Origin: Moellerella sp963519845
GTDB lineage: Bacteria; Pseudomonadota; Gammaproteobacteria; Enterobacterales; Enterobacteriaceae
Direction of reading: 5' to 3'
DNA: 64,000 nt
Assembly (NCBI GenBank): GCA_963519845.1
Contig: CAUQNX010000008.1
Location: 94,824 to 158,823, forward strand
Part shown: piece after piece, positions 24,786 through 35,300 of the stretch
How the letters are laid out: each line of letters opens with the position of its first letter
Position numbering within the stretch: the first letter of the stretch is position 1
Made by a program: the position numbers and the translations under genes
The notes under the pieces: generated by a model
The model's database searches: none
The model's input: only the letters and a program-made list of their open reading frames with translations
Told to the model about the DNA's origin: nothing

Positions 24786-27605
24786 ATGAGTGACTATAAA
24801 AATACCCTGAATCTACCTGAAACAGGGTTCCCTATGCGTGGTGATCTCGCCAAACGCGAGCCACAGATGTTAGAGAGCTGGTACAAAGAAGGTTTGTATC
24901 AGGCAATTCGTGATGCAAAATCGGGCAAGAAAACCTTTATTCTGCACGATGGCCCTCCGTATGCTAACGGTAATATTCATATTGGTCACTCAGTCAATAA
25001 AATTCTCAAAGATATTATTATTAAATCCAAAGGGCTAGCGGGTTTTGACTCCCCTTATGTTCCCGGTTGGGATTGCCACGGTTTACCTATCGAGCACAAG
25101 GTTGAGCAGATAGTCGGTAAACCAGGCGAAAAAGTGTCCGCCGCTGAATTTCGTGCAGAATGTCGCAAATATGCCAAAGAACAAATTGAAGGTCAGAAAG
25201 CTGACTTTATCCGCTTGGGCGTGTTAGGCGATTGGGATCATCCGTATCTCACTATGGATTTCAAAACAGAAGCGAATATTATTCGTGCCTTAGCGAAAAC
25301 CGTGGCTAATGGTCATTTAGTGAAAGGGGCTAAACCTGTTCACTGGTGTACTGCTTGTAGCTCATCATTGGCGGAAGCTGAAGTTGAGTATTACGACAAG
25401 ACTTCACCTTCGATCTATGTTCGTTTTCCGGCGGTTGATAGTCCAGCTGTGGCGGCCAAATTTGGAGTTCAGGTTGATGGTCAATCCATCTCTTTGGTGA
25501 TCTGGACAACAACACCATGGACATTGCCAGCAAATCGCGCGATTTCGTTAAATCCAGCATTTAACTATCAGCTGATTAGTGTCAACGGCGAATTAATGAT
25601 CTTGGCCGAAGATTTGGTTGCTGATGTAATGAAAACAGTTGGTCTATCTGAGTGGAAAGTTCTCGGTCAATGTGTTGGTAGTGATCTTGAACTGCTGCGC
25701 TTCAATCATCCTTTTATGGAATTTGATGTACCTGCAATTTTAGGTGATCACGTTACGCTTGATGCGGGTACAGGTGCGGTTCATACTGCGCCAGGCCATG
25801 GTCCTGATGACTATGTGATTGGCCAGAAATATGGTTTAGAAACCGCTAACCCCGTTGGGCCTAATGGGTGTTTCTTACCTAACACCTATCCAGAGCTAGA
25901 TGGTGTTTTCATCTTTAAAGCCAATGATTTGATCGTCAATTTATTGGAAGAAAAAGGTGCGTTGTTATTTAAACAACCAATACTGCATAGCTATCCATGT
26001 TGCTGGCGCCATAAAACGCCGGTTATTTTCCGTGCGACGCCTCAATGGTTTATTGGCATGGATAAAAATGGCCTGCGTGAGCAATCATTGAAAGAGATCG
26101 ATATTGTTCAGTGGATACCGGGTTGGGGCCGCGCACGTATCGAATCTATGGTTGAGAATCGCCCAGATTGGTGTATATCTCGTCAGCGTACTTGGGGCAC
26201 GCCAATGTCACTCTTCGTTCATCATGAGACGGAAGAGCTGCATCCGCGCACACTTGAGCTGATGGAAGAAGTGGCTAAACGCGTTGAAGTTGATGGCATT
26301 CAAGCATGGTGGGATCTTGATCCGGCTGAGCTATTAGGTGCGGCCGACGCAGAAATTTATCGTAAAGTACCAGATACCCTAGATGTGTGGTTTGATTCAG
26401 GAACAACTCACTTCTCGGTGATTGATGAGCGCCCTGAATTTAAAGGTCACTCTGCGGATATGTATTTAGAAGGTTCAGATCAGCATCGTGGCTGGTTTAT
26501 GTCTTCGCTGATGTTATCAACGGCGATGAAAGGCAAAGCCCCTTATCGTCAAGTATTAACACATGGTTTCACCGTTGATGGTCAGGGCCGTAAAATGTCC
26601 AAATCCATCGGTAATACGGTTAGTCCACAAGATGTGATGGATAAATTAGGCGCTGATATCCTGCGTCTATGGGTCGCCTCAACGGATTATACTGGTGAGA
26701 TTGCTGTTTCAGATGAAATATTAAAACGTGCGGCTGACTCATATCGTCGTATTCGTAATACAGCGCGTTTCTTCTTAGCAAACCTGACTGGCTTTGATCC
26801 TGCGGTCGATATGGTTAAAGCCGAAGATATGGTGGTATTAGATCGTTGGGCGGTTGGACGTGCAAAAGCGGCGCAAGAAGAGATCACCAAGCATTATGAA
26901 GAGTATGATTTCTTATCCGTGGTTCAGCGTTTGATGCATTTTTGCTCTATCGAAATGGGTTCTTTCTATCTAGATATCATCAAAGATCGTCAATATACCG
27001 CGAAAGGCGATAGTCTTGCTCGCCGTAGCTGCCAAACAGCGCTATATCATATTTCAGAAGCCTTAGTGCGTTGGATTGCCCCTATTCTCTCATTCACTTC
27101 AGCTGAAATCTGGAATGAGATGCCGGGTAAACGCGCAAAATTCGTGCTAACAGAAGAGTGGTATACCGACTTATTTGGTTTGAGTGCTACTGAGCAACTG
27201 AACGATGATTTCTGGGCTGAATTGCTAGTCGTTCGTAGCGAAGTGAATAAGATTCTGGAACAAGCGCGTGCCGATAAGCTTATTAAGAGCTCACTTGAAG
27301 CCGCGGTGACACTCTATGCTGATAGCGAGTTAGCACAAAAACTGGATTGTTTAGGCGATGAGCTGAGATTTGTTCTGTTAACTTCACAGGCTGATGTTGT
27401 GAGTATCGAACAAGCAACGGCAGAAGCGCAGAGCAGTGAACTAAGTGGTCTGAAAATTGCCTTCCGTAAAGCAGATGGTGAGAAATGCCCACGTTGCTGG
27501 CACTACACGACCGATATTGGTCAGGCAGCGGGTGAGCATGCTGAGCTTTGCGGCCGTTGTATCACAAATGTCGCTGGAAACGGCGAAATACGTAAGTTCG
27601 CTTAA
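24786..27605 (+). CDS. ileS: Isoleucyl-tRNA synthetase
   Basis: A 939-residue class I aminoacyl-tRNA synthetase. HIGH is at residues 65-68 (GNIHIGHS) and KMSKS near 602 (GRKMSKSIGN). The editing CP1 domain includes VIWTTTPWTLPANRAI and the DYVIGQKYGL region. A C-terminal zinc site uses CPRCWHYT and CGRCITN. Its stop overlaps the lspA start by one base (TAATG), so translation of the two is coupled. Confidence 0.98.
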   Translation: MSDYKNTLNLPETGFPMRGDLAKREPQMLESWYKEGLYQAIRDAKSGKKTFILHDGPPYANGNIHIGHSVNKILKDIIIKSKGLAGFDSPYVPGWDCHGLPIEHKVEQIVGKPGEKVSAAEFRAECRKYAKEQIEGQKADFIRLGVLGDWDHPYLTMDFKTEANIIRALAKTVANGHLVKGAKPVHWCTACSSSLAEAEVEYYDKTSPSIYVRFPAVDSPAVAAKFGVQVDGQSISLVIWTTTPWTLPANRAISLNPAFNYQLISVNGELMILAEDLVADVMKTVGLSEWKVLGQCVGSDLELLRFNHPFMEFDVPAILGDHVTLDAGTGAVHTAPGHGPDDYVIGQKYGLETANPVGPNGCFLPNTYPELDGVFIFKANDLIVNLLEEKGALLFKQPILHSYPCCWRHKTPVIFRATPQWFIGMDKNGLREQSLKEIDIVQWIPGWGRARIESMVENRPDWCISRQRTWGTPMSLFVHHETEELHPRTLELMEEVAKRVEVDGIQAWWDLDPAELLGAADAEIYRKVPDTLDVWFDSGTTHFSVIDERPEFKGHSADMYLEGSDQHRGWFMSSLMLSTAMKGKAPYRQVLTHGFTVDGQGRKMSKSIGNTVSPQDVMDKLGADILRLWVASTDYTGEIAVSDEILKRAADSYRRIRNTARFFLANLTGFDPAVDMVKAEDMVVLDRWAVGRAKAAQEEITKHYEEYDFLSVVQRLMHFCSIEMGSFYLDIIKDRQYTAKGDSLARRSCQTALYHISEALVRWIAPILSFTSAEIWNEMPGKRAKFVLTEEWYTDLFGLSATEQLNDDFWAELLVVRSEVNKILEQARADKLIKSSLEAAVTLYADSELAQKLDCLGDELRFVLLTSQADVVSIEQATAEAQSSELSGLKIAFRKADGEKCPRCWHYTTDIGQAAGEHAELCGRCITNVAGNGEIRKFA

Positions 27606-28099
27606 TGAAAAAAACGCTTTGTTCTACCGGTTTACGTTGGTTATGGCTAACGGCATTGGTTCTCGTTTCAGATATTTTGATCAAACAGTATGTTTATCAA
27701 AATTTTAAACTGTATGAACCTATTGAAGTTATGCCCTTTTTTAACCTGATGTATGCGCAGAATTTTGGCGCTGCATTTAGCTTTTTAGCTGATGAAGGTG
27801 GGTGGCAACGCTGGTTCTTTGCGGGTATTGCCATCGCTATTTCATTGATATTGATGGTCATGATGTATCGGGAGAGTGCGAAAAAACGCCTCAATAATAT
27901 CGCATACGCCTTGATTATCGGCGGCGCTATTGGCAACCTAATCGATCGATTGATGCATGGATTTGTTGTCGATTATCTCGATGTCTATGTGGGTGATTGG
28001 CACTGGCCGACATTCAATCTAGCTGATATGGGGATCTGTATCGGTGCAGCACTGATTATTATTGAAAGCTTCTTGCCGTCAGAGAAAAAACCAGCGTAA
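27605..28099 (+). CDS. lspA: Lipoprotein signal peptidase (signal peptidase II)
   Basis: A 164-residue inner-membrane aspartyl protease that removes signal peptides from diacylated prolipoproteins. Four transmembrane segments are apparent. Catalytic aspartates lie in GGAIGNLIDRL and in FNLADMGICIGA; N-terminal LVSDILIKQYV is also typical. It overlaps ileS by one base and is followed by a strong terminator before fkpB. Confidence 0.96.
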   Translation: MKKTLCSTGLRWLWLTALVLVSDILIKQYVYQNFKLYEPIEVMPFFNLMYAQNFGAAFSFLADEGGWQRWFFAGIAIAISLILMVMMYRESAKKRLNNIAYALIIGGAIGNLIDRLMHGFVVDYLDVYVGDWHWPTFNLADMGICIGAALIIIESFLPSEKKPA

Positions 28100-28113
28100 C
28101 AAGAGTATATACT

Positions 28114-28148
28114 TCAGCCCGCTTATGCGGGCTGATTTCTATTTTGAG
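28114..28148 (+). terminator. Terminator after lspA
   Basis: CAGCCCGC (28115-28122) pairs perfectly with GCGGGCTG (28127-28134), loop TTAT, followed by ATTTCTATTTT. Readthrough would be needed for fkpB-ispH to share the ileS-lspA transcript. Confidence 0.8.
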
Positions 28149-28218
28149 TTTTCATTCTAACGACTCATTCGAGCTTTTTATTTTAATTTTTTATTTTAAA
28201 TTAATGGGTTTTAAATAC

Positions 28219-28689
28219 ATGTCTACGCAGGTGCAGCAGCATAGTGCAGTTTTACTGCATTTCACGCTAAAACTGGAAGATGGCTCTACAGCTGACTCCT
28301 CATTCAGTCAGGGAAAACCATCACTATTCCGCTTGGGCGATGGTTCACTATCACCTGAATTGGAAGTTGAATTACTGGGATTAAATGTCGGCGAAAAGAA
28401 ACAATTTACGCTGCCCGGTGATGCGATCTTTGGCAAAAACAATCCCGATCTATTACAATATTTCCATCTACGTGATTTTACCGAGACGGGGATTCCTGAA
28501 ATCGGTGCTATCATGCTATTTACTACCATGAGTGGTAGTGAGATGCCGGGCGTTGTCAAATCGATAGAGGGTGAATCTATTACTGTCGATTTTAATCATC
28601 CCCTTGCGAGTCAAAATATTACCTTTGATATTGAAGTGCTAGAGATCGATCCGCAATTGGAGAGTGTAAATGCAGATACTATTAGCTAA
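28219..28689 (+). CDS. fkpB: FKBP-type peptidyl-prolyl isomerase FkpB (SlpA-like)
   Basis: A 156-residue cytosolic FKBP prolyl isomerase/chaperone (E. coli FkpB 149). The FKBP fold with inserted flap is visible: SAVLLHFTLKLEDGSTADSS, LLGLNVGEKKQFTLPGDAIFG, and MPGVVKSIEGESITVDFNHPLA. I use the ATG at 28219 by family alignment; neither this nor ATG 28204 has a convincing Shine-Dalgarno sequence. Its 3' end overlaps ispH by 20 nt, as closely linked genes. Confidence 0.92.
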   Translation: MSTQVQQHSAVLLHFTLKLEDGSTADSSFSQGKPSLFRLGDGSLSPELEVELLGLNVGEKKQFTLPGDAIFGKNNPDLLQYFHLRDFTETGIPEIGAIMLFTTMSGSEMPGVVKSIEGESITVDFNHPLASQNITFDIEVLEIDPQLESVNADTIS

Positions 28690-29623
28690 TCCACGTGGCT
28701 TCTGTGCGGGTGTTGACCGCGCAATTAGCATTGTTGATCGTGCGCTAGAAATTTATGGTGCGCCTATCTATGTTCGCCATGAAGTGGTTCATAATCGTTA
28801 TGTTGTGGCTGATTTATGCCAACGCGGCGCTATTTTTATCGAAGAGATTGCGGATGTTCCCGATGGTGCGATCTTGATTTTCTCTGCCCATGGTGTTTCT
28901 CAAGCGATCCGCCAAGAAGCCAAAGCGCGTGATTTAACCATGCTATTTGATGCTACTTGTCCTTTAGTGACCAAAGTACATATGGAAGTGGCGCGAGCGA
29001 GCCGTAAAGGCAAAGAAGCCATCCTGATTGGTCATGCCGGACACCCTGAAGTTGAAGGCACTATGGGGCAGTACAGCAATCCTGAAGGTGGTATGTATTT
29101 AGTCGAGTGCCCTGAGGATGTTTGGAAAATTAAGGTCAAAGATGAAAATAATCTCTGCTTTATGACCCAAACCACTTTATCTGTGGATGACACTTCTGAT
29201 GTGATTGACGCATTAATGAAGCGTTTCCCAAAAATTATTGGGCCGCGAAAAGATGATATTTGCTATGCAACCACCAATCGCCAAGAGGCCGCCCGCGAAT
29301 TAGCCGAGCGCGCTGATATTGTCTTTGTTGTGGGTTCTAAAAACTCCTCTAACTCTAATCGCTTGGCTGAACTTGCTTCTCGCATGGGCAAACCCGCTTA
29401 TCTGATTGATGCTGCTGAAGATATTAAAACCGAGTGGCTTAAAGATAAAAATATTATTGGGCTTACTGCTGGGGCATCAGCTCCCGATATTTTAGTGCGT
29501 CAGGTTATTGAGCGTCTACAAGAGCTTGGTTCTGGAGAGATCACAGAGCTGCAAGGTCGAGAAGAGAACATTATCTTTGAAGTGCCAAAAGAGCTACGTC
29601 TTGATGTGAAAGAGATTAGCTAA
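28670..29623 (+). CDS. ispH: 4-Hydroxy-3-methylbut-2-enyl diphosphate reductase IspH
   Basis: A 317-residue iron-sulfur enzyme catalysing the last step of the MEP isoprenoid pathway, yielding IPP and DMAPP. Three conserved cysteines ligate the [4Fe-4S] cluster: Cys12 in NPRGFCAGVDRA, one in FDATCPLVTKVH and one in KDDICYATTNRQ. ILIGHAGHPEVEGTMGQ and SAPDILVRQVI are typical. It overlaps fkpB by 20 nt. Confidence 0.98.
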   Translation: MQILLANPRGFCAGVDRAISIVDRALEIYGAPIYVRHEVVHNRYVVADLCQRGAIFIEEIADVPDGAILIFSAHGVSQAIRQEAKARDLTMLFDATCPLVTKVHMEVARASRKGKEAILIGHAGHPEVEGTMGQYSNPEGGMYLVECPEDVWKIKVKDENNLCFMTQTTLSVDDTSDVIDALMKRFPKIIGPRKDDICYATTNRQEAARELAERADIVFVVGSKNSSNSNRLAELASRMGKPAYLIDAAEDIKTEWLKDKNIIGLTAGASAPDILVRQVIERLQELGSGEITELQGREENIIFEVPKELRLDVKEIS

Positions 29624-29635
29624 GCATTAATTTAT

Positions 29636-29664
29636 AACACAGGGCGCGATCGTCGCCTTGTGTT
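29636..29664 (+). terminator. Hairpin after ispH
   Basis: AACACAGGGCG (29636-29646) pairs with CGCCTTGTGTT (29654-29664), one G-T pair, loop of 7. No T-run follows, so it is a weak or non-canonical terminator. Confidence 0.45.
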
Positions 29665-29907
29665 AGCGACTAAAATAGTCTGCGATCTTCGCCTTTTATT
29701 CAATGATGTTAAATCTATCCCATCATATTGTTCCCTCTACAGATTTAAAACTCCTCTTTTGCGATTTTCCTCACAAATTTTTCTGATAATTATCCTCCTC
29801 TCTACGGTTTTATTAATAACTTACTATTAACACTGGCACAGCTTACGGATGATCGTTAATCTGTGAGTAGTTTTAGATAAACCACATTTTTAAGTAAGGA
29901 ATAAACA

Positions 29908-30729
29908 ATGACAAATTCGATAATGCGCGTGGCTATCGTTGGCGCTGGCGGGCGTATGGGGCGTCAGCTGATTCAAGCCGCTGAGTTACAAGAAGGTGTT
30001 TGCCTAGGTGCGGCCATTGAGCGTGAAGGTTCATCGCTTATCGGAACCGATGCAGGAGAGATGGCTGGCATTGGGCGTAATGGCATTGTTATCCAAGATG
30101 ATTTACAAAAAGTGATCAATGATTTTGATGCTGTGATTGATTTCACTCGCCCTGAAGGAACCCTTCATTACTTGGCTATTTGTCGTCAACATCAGAAAGC
30201 CATGGTGATTGGTACGACTGGCTTTGATGATGCAGGTAAACAAGCGATTAGTGACGCAGCGCAATCCATTCCGATTGTTTTTGCTGCTAATTTCAGTGTC
30301 GGTGTTAATCTTGTGCTAAAATTGTTGGAAAAAGCAGCAAAAATTATGGGCGATTATAGTGATATCGAGATTATTGAAGCACATCACCGTCATAAAGTTG
30401 ATGCGCCTTCAGGAACGGCTCTTGCTATGGGAGAGTCGATCGCTAATGCATTAGGGCGTGATCTAAAAAGCTGTGCTGTCTATGCGCGAGAAGGTTATAC
30501 GGGCGAACGTGATCCTAAAAGTATTGGATTTGCCACTATTCGTGCTGGGGATATTGTCGGTGAACATACAGCGATCTTTGCTGATATAGGCGAGCGTGTC
30601 GAAATTACTCATAAGGCCTCAAGTCGTATGACATTTGCCAATGGGGCGATTAAGTCATCATTATGGCTAAGTGCTAAAAAGAGTGGCTTATATGATATGA
30701 AAGATGTGCTAGGGCTTGAAGATCTTTAG
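29908..30729 (+). CDS. dapB: 4-Hydroxy-tetrahydrodipicolinate reductase DapB
   Basis: A 273-residue enzyme of lysine and diaminopimelate synthesis, identical in length to E. coli DapB. The N-terminal dinucleotide-binding motif is VAIVGAGGRMGRQLI; the catalytic motif EAHHRHKVDAPSGTAL carries His159 and Lys163. TAAGGA precedes the ATG. It is followed by a long gap before carA, with no clear terminator between them. Confidence 0.97.
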   Translation: MTNSIMRVAIVGAGGRMGRQLIQAAELQEGVCLGAAIEREGSSLIGTDAGEMAGIGRNGIVIQDDLQKVINDFDAVIDFTRPEGTLHYLAICRQHQKAMVIGTTGFDDAGKQAISDAAQSIPIVFAANFSVGVNLVLKLLEKAAKIMGDYSDIEIIEAHHRHKVDAPSGTALAMGESIANALGRDLKSCAVYAREGYTGERDPKSIGFATIRAGDIVGEHTAIFADIGERVEITHKASSRMTFANGAIKSSLWLSAKKSGLYDMKDVLGLEDL

Positions 30730-31165
30730 TTTTAATTAATTATAAATATCAATTAAATCATGATGATTAATTAGTTAATTTCGTGATTTAATTGTTATGT
30801 GTTTTATTTTATTTGTATCTATTATTATTGATGGTTATCTATCATTTTATCGCATCTTTATCTCCATTCCTCACCCCTATTTAGTCATTTGACTGTTTTT
30901 CATACTTAAATTTAATTATCTCAGCTTTTAATCGATTGCTTTTGTTAAATGACTGGTGATTATGGCCCCTATGAAGGTTTATTTGCCCCAATGGAAGAAA
31001 AATAGTGTAAAAACGATCTTTTTTCTAGACAACAGACCTTTCGATCATTAGAATTGCGCGCAATTTGCCATATTTTTGCTTAAAAAAGCATATTGGCATT
31101 GATTTTGATCCTTAAATCTGAATTAATATGCACGAATCGTGATTTATTATTCTCTGGAGGGTGTT
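30730..31165. other. dapB-carA intergenic control region
   Basis: About 436 bp, AT-rich. It contains a perfect 14-bp palindrome AATTGCGCGCAATT (31052-31065), a small inverted repeat TGCTT/AAGCA (31077-31090), and the ArgR/promoter region just before carA. No coding frame is credible. Confidence 0.65.
31099..31134 (+). promoter_or_regulatory. carAB promoter with ArgR box
   Basis: TTGATT (31099-31104), 18 bp, TTAATA (31123-31128). TGAATTAATATGCA (31119-31132) is a good ARG-box core overlapping the -10. In E. coli the downstream carAB promoter is likewise overlapped by ArgR boxes, with closely similar sequence as I recall it. A weaker half-box lies at about 31098-31104. Confidence 0.65.
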
Positions 31166-32329
31166 GTGATAAAGTCAGCTATATTGGTTCTGGAAGACGG
31201 AACTCAGTTCCACGGACGCGCCATTGGTTCAATAGGCTCCGCCGTTGGTGAGGTTGTTTTCAATACGTCAATGACCGGATATCAAGAAATTCTTACCGAC
31301 CCTTCCTATTCCCGCCAAATCGTTACTCTTACTTATCCCCATATTGGTAATGTCGGTACAAACGCCGATGATGAAGAATCGCCATCAGTGCATGCTCAAG
31401 GGCTGATTATTCGTGATTTACCTTTGGTATACAGTAACTTTCGTGGACAAGAGAGCCTGTCAGATTATCTTAAACGCCATAATATTGTGGCTATCGCCGA
31501 TATAGATACACGTAAATTAACACGTATCTTAAGAGAGAAAGGGGCGCAGAACGGCTGTATTATTGCCGGTGATGATCTCGATGCGACTCAAGCCTTGGCA
31601 GATGCCAAAGCATTTAGCGGATTGAATGGATTAGATTTAGCCAAAGAAGTAACAACTAGTGAAAGCTATGAGTGGCTGCAAGGCTCTTGGACACTAAAAG
31701 AGGGGCAGGTTGCCGCCAAAGATCGTGCTGAGCTGCCTTACCATGTTGTGGCCTACGATTTTGGCGCTAAACGTAATATTCTGAGAATGCTAGTTGATCG
31801 CGGTTGTCGACTGACAGTGGTTCCCGCTCAAACATCAGCTGAAGATGTATTGAAAATGAACCCAGATGGGATTTTCCTATCAAATGGACCTGGTGACCCA
31901 GCGCCCTGTGATTATGCCATTAACGCCATTGAACAATTTCTCCACACTGAGATCCCGCTATTTGGTATCTGCTTAGGCCATCAATTACTGGCTTTAGCTA
32001 GTGGCGCAACAACCCTGAAAATGAAATTCGGTCATCATGGTGCTAACCATCCAGTTAAAGATCTGGAAAATGATGTTGTGATGATCACCGCACAGAACCA
32101 TGGTTTTGCGGTTGATGAATCTACTTTGCCAGCAAATCTACGCATTACGCACAAATCCCTATTTGATGGCACTCTTCAAGGTATTCATAGAACAGATAAA
32201 CCTGCTTTCAGTTTCCAAGGTCACCCAGAAGCGAGCTCTGGGCCACATGATGCTGCTAAGTTATTCGATCATTTTATCGAATTGATTGAGACATATCGTC
32301 AAACAAAACCACTTACCACAGCAGAATAA
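31166..32329 (+). CDS. carA: Carbamoyl-phosphate synthase small subunit (glutamine amidotransferase)
   Basis: A 387-residue glutaminase subunit that supplies ammonia to CarB for carbamoyl phosphate, used for arginine and pyrimidines. The N-terminal domain (LVLEDGTQFHGRAIG) precedes a class I amidotransferase domain with nucleophile Cys269 in FGICLGHQL and the His/Glu pair in SFQGHPEASSG. I start at the GTG at 31166, 5 nt after GGAGG; an earlier in-frame GTG lacks a ribosome site, and the E. coli protein starts at the same point (also at a non-ATG codon). carB follows after 13 nt. Confidence 0.95.
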   Translation: MIKSAILVLEDGTQFHGRAIGSIGSAVGEVVFNTSMTGYQEILTDPSYSRQIVTLTYPHIGNVGTNADDEESPSVHAQGLIIRDLPLVYSNFRGQESLSDYLKRHNIVAIADIDTRKLTRILREKGAQNGCIIAGDDLDATQALADAKAFSGLNGLDLAKEVTTSESYEWLQGSWTLKEGQVAAKDRAELPYHVVAYDFGAKRNILRMLVDRGCRLTVVPAQTSAEDVLKMNPDGIFLSNGPGDPAPCDYAINAIEQFLHTEIPLFGICLGHQLLALASGATTLKMKFGHHGANHPVKDLENDVVMITAQNHGFAVDESTLPANLRITHKSLFDGTLQGIHRTDKPAFSFQGHPEASSGPHDAAKLFDHFIELIETYRQTKPLTTAE

Positions 32330-32342
32330 TTGGGAGCAGAAA

Positions 32343-35300
32343 ATGGCAAAACGTACAGATATTAAAAGCATTCTGATCCTAGGTGCCGGCCCTATTGTTA
32401 TCGGCCAAGCCTGTGAGTTCGACTATTCAGGGGCTCAAGCTTGTAAAGCGCTACGTGAAGAGGGTTATCGTGTCATTCTGGTGAACTCAAATCCAGCCAC
32501 CATTATGACCGACCCTGAAATGGCCGATGCAACCTATATTGAGCCAATTCATTGGGAAGTGGTACGCAAAATTATCGAAAAAGAGCGTCCTGATGCAGTG
32601 CTACCTACTATGGGTGGGCAAACAGCGCTGAACTGTGCTTTAGAGTTAGAGCGTCAAGGTGTCTTAGCCGAGTTTGGCGTCACTATGATAGGTGCAACTG
32701 CGGATGCCATTGATAAGGCAGAAGATCGCCAGCGTTTCGATAAAGCGATGAAAAAAATCGGTCTTGATACGGCGCGTTCAGGTATTGCACACACGCTAGA
32801 AGAGGCTTATGCCGTTGCGGACAAACTAGGATTTCCTTGTATTATCCGCCCCTCCTTCACTATGGGTGGAACCGGTGGTGGCATTGCTTATAACCGTGAA
32901 GAGTTCGAAGAGATCTGTACGCGTGGTCTCGACCTTTCGCCAACTAAAGAGCTGTTGATTGATGAGTCGCTGATTGGTTGGAAAGAGTACGAGATGGAAG
33001 TAGTACGCGATAAAAATGATAACTGTATTATCGTCTGTTCCATTGAAAACTTTGATGCCATGGGGATACACACTGGCGACTCCATTACCGTGGCACCAGC
33101 ACAAACGCTGACAGATAAAGAGTATCAAATCATGCGTGACGCCTCTATGGCGGTTCTGCGTGAAATTGGAGTTGAGACGGGTGGTTCTAACGTTCAATTC
33201 TCCGTTAATCCAAAAGATGGGCGTTTGATTGTTATCGAAATGAACCCGCGTGTTTCGCGTTCATCGGCGCTGGCCTCGAAAGCCACTGGATTTCCAATTG
33301 CAAAAATAGCCGCCAAATTGGCTGTTGGCTATACCCTTGATGAGTTAATGAATGATATTACTGGTGGTTTAACGCCAGCATCATTCGAGCCTTCAATTGA
33401 CTATGTAGTCACCAAAATTCCTCGCTTTAACTTCGAAAAATTCGCTGGTGCTAATGATCGACTTACTACTCAGATGAAATCTGTAGGTGAAGTGATGGCG
33501 ATTGGCCGTACTTTCCAAGAGTCGATGCAAAAAGCGTTACGCGGATTAGAAGTGGGTGCCACAGGCTTCGATCCTAAAGTGAGCTTAGATGATCCTGAAT
33601 CACTGACGCGCATTCGCCGTGAACTCAAAGAAGCGGGCGGCGATCGTATCTGGTATATCGCTGATGCTTTCCGCGCTGGCCTATCTGTTGATGGGGTGTT
33701 TAATCTGACGAATATCGACCGCTGGTTCCTAGTTCAAATCGAAGAGCTAGTTCGTCTCGAAGAGCAAGTTGCTGAGTTAGGAATTAATAGCTTATCGAAA
33801 GATTTTCTCTACCAGTTAAAACGCAAAGGTTTTGCTGATGCGCGTTTAGCTAGCCTAGTGGGCGTTTCTGAAGCTGAACTGCGCAAATTACGCTACAGCT
33901 ATGATTTACATCCAGTTTATAAGCGTGTGGATACTTGTGCTGCCGAATTCTCAACGGATACGGCCTATATGTATTCAACGTATGAAGAAGAGTGTGAGTC
34001 CAATCCAACTGCCGATAAACCTAAAATTATGATCTTGGGCGGCGGTCCTAACCGTATCGGCCAAGGTATTGAGTTTGACTATTGCTGTGTCCACGCCTCT
34101 TTAGCGTTACGTGAAGATGGTTACGAAACCATTATGGTGAACTGTAACCCAGAAACCGTATCTACGGATTATGATACTTCTGATCGCCTCTACTTCGAGC
34201 CTGTCACCTTTGAAGATGTGCTGGAGATTGTGCGAATTGAGCAGCCGAAAGGGGTGATTGTGCAATATGGTGGTCAAACGCCACTAAAATTAGCGCGAGC
34301 TCTCGAAGCAGCTGGTGTTCCTGTTATCGGCACAAGCCCAGATGCTATTGACCGCGCAGAAGATCGCGAACGTTTTCAGCAAGCAGTTAATCGTTTAAAT
34401 CTGAAACAGCCTGAAAATGCGACAGTAACCGCAATCGAACAAGCCATTGAAAAAGCAGTTATTATCGGCTATCCGCTAGTCGTTCGTCCATCTTATGTGT
34501 TAGGTGGCCGGGCAATGGAAATTGTTTACGATGAGATTGATTTACGTCGTTACTTCCAAACGGCGGTTAGCGTATCAAATGATGCGCCCGTTCTCCTTGA
34601 TCGCTTCCTTGATGATGCGGTTGAAGTGGATGTTGATGCCATTTGCGACGGCGAAAGAGTGTTGATTGGCGGGATCATGGAGCATATCGAGCAAGCAGGT
34701 GTGCACTCTGGTGACTCGGCCTGTTCATTACCTGCTTATACGCTAAGCAAAGAGATTCAAGATGTGATGCGCGAAGAGGTCAGAAAACTGGCTTTTGAGC
34801 TGCAAGTGCGCGGCTTGATGAACGTACAATTTGCGGTAAAAGGCGATGATGTTTATCTGATTGAAGTTAACCCGCGAGCAGCAAGGACTGTACCTTTTGT
34901 CTCCAAAGCAACGGGTGTGGCGCTGGCAAAAGTGGCTGCACGAGTGATGGTTGGTCAATCGCTAGCTGAGCAGGGAATGACGGAAGAGGTGATCCCACCT
35001 TACTACTCTGTTAAAGAAGTGGTGCTGCCTTTCAATAAATTCCAAGGTGTCGACCCTATCTTAGGGCCTGAGATGCGTTCTACCGGTGAAGTCATGGGTG
35101 TAGGCCGCACTTTTGCTGAAGCCTTCTCTAAAGCCATGTTAGGCAGTAGCTCGACGATGAAAAAATCAGGTCGCGCGCTATTATCGGTAAGAGATGGTGA
35201 TAAAAAACGAGTGGTTGATTTAGCCGCAAAATTGTTAAAACACGGATTTGAGCTGGATGCCACTCATGGTACTGCGATTGTACTGGGCGAAGCGGGAATA

